A stretch of DNA of 15,486 nt, from positions 1 to 15,486 of the forward strand of contig DATDJF010000027.1 of assembly GCA_036520715.1 (NCBI GenBank), written 5' to 3'. Shown here in pieces: positions 14,660-15,486 of this stretch. The DNA is from JAEUPI01 sp036520715 (GTDB lineage Bacteria > Pseudomonadota > Gammaproteobacteria > Burkholderiales > Burkholderiaceae_C). Position numbers and translations under genes: made by a program. Each line of letters begins with the position of its first letter. The stretch's first letter is position 1. The notes under the pieces were generated by a model. The model made no database searches. It had not been told where the DNA came from and saw nothing but the letters and a program-made list of their open reading frames with translations.

Positions 14660-15399
14660 GTCACAGCCCCCAGTCGCGAACGCGCGACCCACGGGTTTTG
14701 CTTCAGCGCATCGGGCGTGCCCTCGGCGATGACCTGCCCCCAGTGGATCACCGAGATGCGATCGGCCAGGCTGAACAGGAACGACATGTCGTGCTCGATC
14801 ACCACGATCGTCAGCCGCCGCTTCAGCTCGGCCACCAGCTCGCGCAGCCGTGCCGTGCCCTCGACGCCCAGGCCTGCGGTGGGTTCGTCGAGAAAAAGCA
14901 GGCGTGGCCTGGAGGCCAGCGCCACGGCGATCTCGAGCGCACGCCGTTCGCCGTACGACAACCGCGCAGCGTTCACGTGCTCCTTGCCTGCGAGCCCCAC
15001 CTGTGCCAGCACCTGTGCTGCTTCGTCGTGGGCGGCGACATGGCGGCCGAGGTCGCGCCACATCGAGAAGCCCTGCTCGCGCACCGCGGGCAGCGCCAGC
15101 AGCACGTTGTCGAGCGCGGTCTCGTCGTTGAACAGGTTCATCACCTGGAACGATCGCGCCAGTCCCTGCTGCGCGATGCGCCGCGGCGAATGCCCGGTGA
15201 TGTCGCGCCCAGCGAACACCACGCTGCCACGGTCGGGCTTGTAGCGGCCGGTGAGCACGTTGAAGCAGGTGGTCTTGCCCGCGCCGTTGGGCCCCATGAT
15301 GCCGGACAGGCGCCCCTCCTCGAACGCCAGCGACACGTTCTCCAGCACCACGTGGTCGCCGAAGCGCTTGTGCAGGCCACGGGCCTCGAACAGGGCCAT
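14656..15399 (-). CDS. livG: Liv-type ABC transporter ATPase (LivG)
   Basis: The second standard ATPase of the importer, 247 residues. Motifs in order: Walker A GPNGAGKTT (36-44), Q-loop ARSFQVMNLF with Gln85, signature LSYGERRALEIA (147-158), Walker B LLFLDEPTAGLG (167-178) and switch histidine His203 (IEHDMSFLF). The pattern with FNVLTGRYKPDRG and DITGHSPRRIAQQGLARSFQ is characteristic of LivG. The ATG at 15399 is preceded by AAGGTGG and follows the stop of the permease frame by two bases, which supports this start over the open frame extending to 15480. Expected to form the ATPase dimer with LivF below the LivH/LivM permeases. Confidence 0.94.
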   Translation of the reverse strand: MALFEARGLHKRFGDHVVLENVSLAFEEGRLSGIMGPNGAGKTTCFNVLTGRYKPDRGSVVFAGRDITGHSPRRIAQQGLARSFQVMNLFNDETALDNVLLALPAVREQGFSMWRDLGRHVAAHDEAAQVLAQVGLAGKEHVNAARLSYGERRALEIAVALASRPRLLFLDEPTAGLGVEGTARLRELVAELKRRLTIVVIEHDMSFLFSLADRISVIHWGQVIAEGTPDALKQNPWVARSRLGAVT

Positions 15400-15401
15400 C
15401 G

Positions 15402-15486
15402 TCACGCCACCTTCGCGTTCGCCGTTGCCGCCGCGGCTGCCGCGCCACGGCGCGCGACGCGCGCGCGCAGCGACTGCCACAGACCG
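15402..15486 (-). CDS. livM: C-terminal end of a Liv-type permease (LivM), cut by window edge
   Basis: Only the last 28 codons lie in the window. The frame reads GLWQSLRARVARRGAAAAAA and ends with ANAKVA and TGA at 15402-15404. A short GLW followed by a basic and Ala-rich tail is usual for the cytoplasmic end of LivM permeases, and the position two bases before livG is where livM stands in such operons. The call rests on this context, as no membrane segment is inside the window. Confidence 0.6.
   Translation of the reverse strand, partial: GLWQSLRARVARRGAAAAAATANAKVA

Overview
The window is high-GC DNA in which every gene carries the typical bias of GC-rich codons. Gene content (Bug-family binding protein, Liv-type ABC cassette, Pseudomonas-like Bkd dehydrogenase, YghU-type glutathione transferase) suggests a betaproteobacterium, probably a Burkholderiales chromosome (Rubrivivax/Ideonella/Leptothrix-like). 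That placement is an inference from gene style, not a database match. I saw no tRNA, rRNA, insertion sequence, integrase or CRISPR array. No gene-free stretch exceeds 300 bases.

Layout, left to right. (1) 1-1581, minus: a large protein of unknown function, cut by the window edge. (2) 1740-2972, minus: an MFS transporter, divergent from (3) 3095-3979, plus: the YghU-type glutathione transferase/disulfide reductase. (4) 4050-7700, plus: a branched-chain 2-oxoacid dehydrogenase operon, bkdA1-bkdA2-bkdB (E1alpha, E1beta, lipoylated E2), without its E3 gene. A small hairpin-rich repeat-like block sits between E1beta and E2 and seems to supply the E2 start region. (5) 7707-8891, minus: an AmiD-type lipoprotein amidase followed by a short protein that resembles the OB-fold part of VgrG/gpV spike proteins with its middle missing. 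(6) 8947-9630, plus: a second Ure2/YfcG-like glutathione transferase. (7) 9638-12072, minus: a Bug-type solute-binding protein, a SYLF-domain periplasmic protein and a DUF4197 protein. (8) 12231-13286, plus: a Gfo/Idh/MocA oxidoreductase. (9) 13305-15486, minus: the end of a Liv-type ABC importer operon, namely the permease C-terminus (livM), livG, livF and a third, unusual ATPase that lacks the ABC signature motif.

How they work together: the Bkd enzyme oxidises the 2-oxoacids made from valine, leucine and isoleucine, and the Liv-type importer could bring in branched-chain amino acids or similar compounds, but nothing in the sequence links the two operons directly. The points most worth a second look are the signature-less ATPase coupled to livF, the repeat-derived junction inside the bkd operon, the shortened spike-protein fragment lying in frame behind the amidase, and the unknown protein at the left edge.
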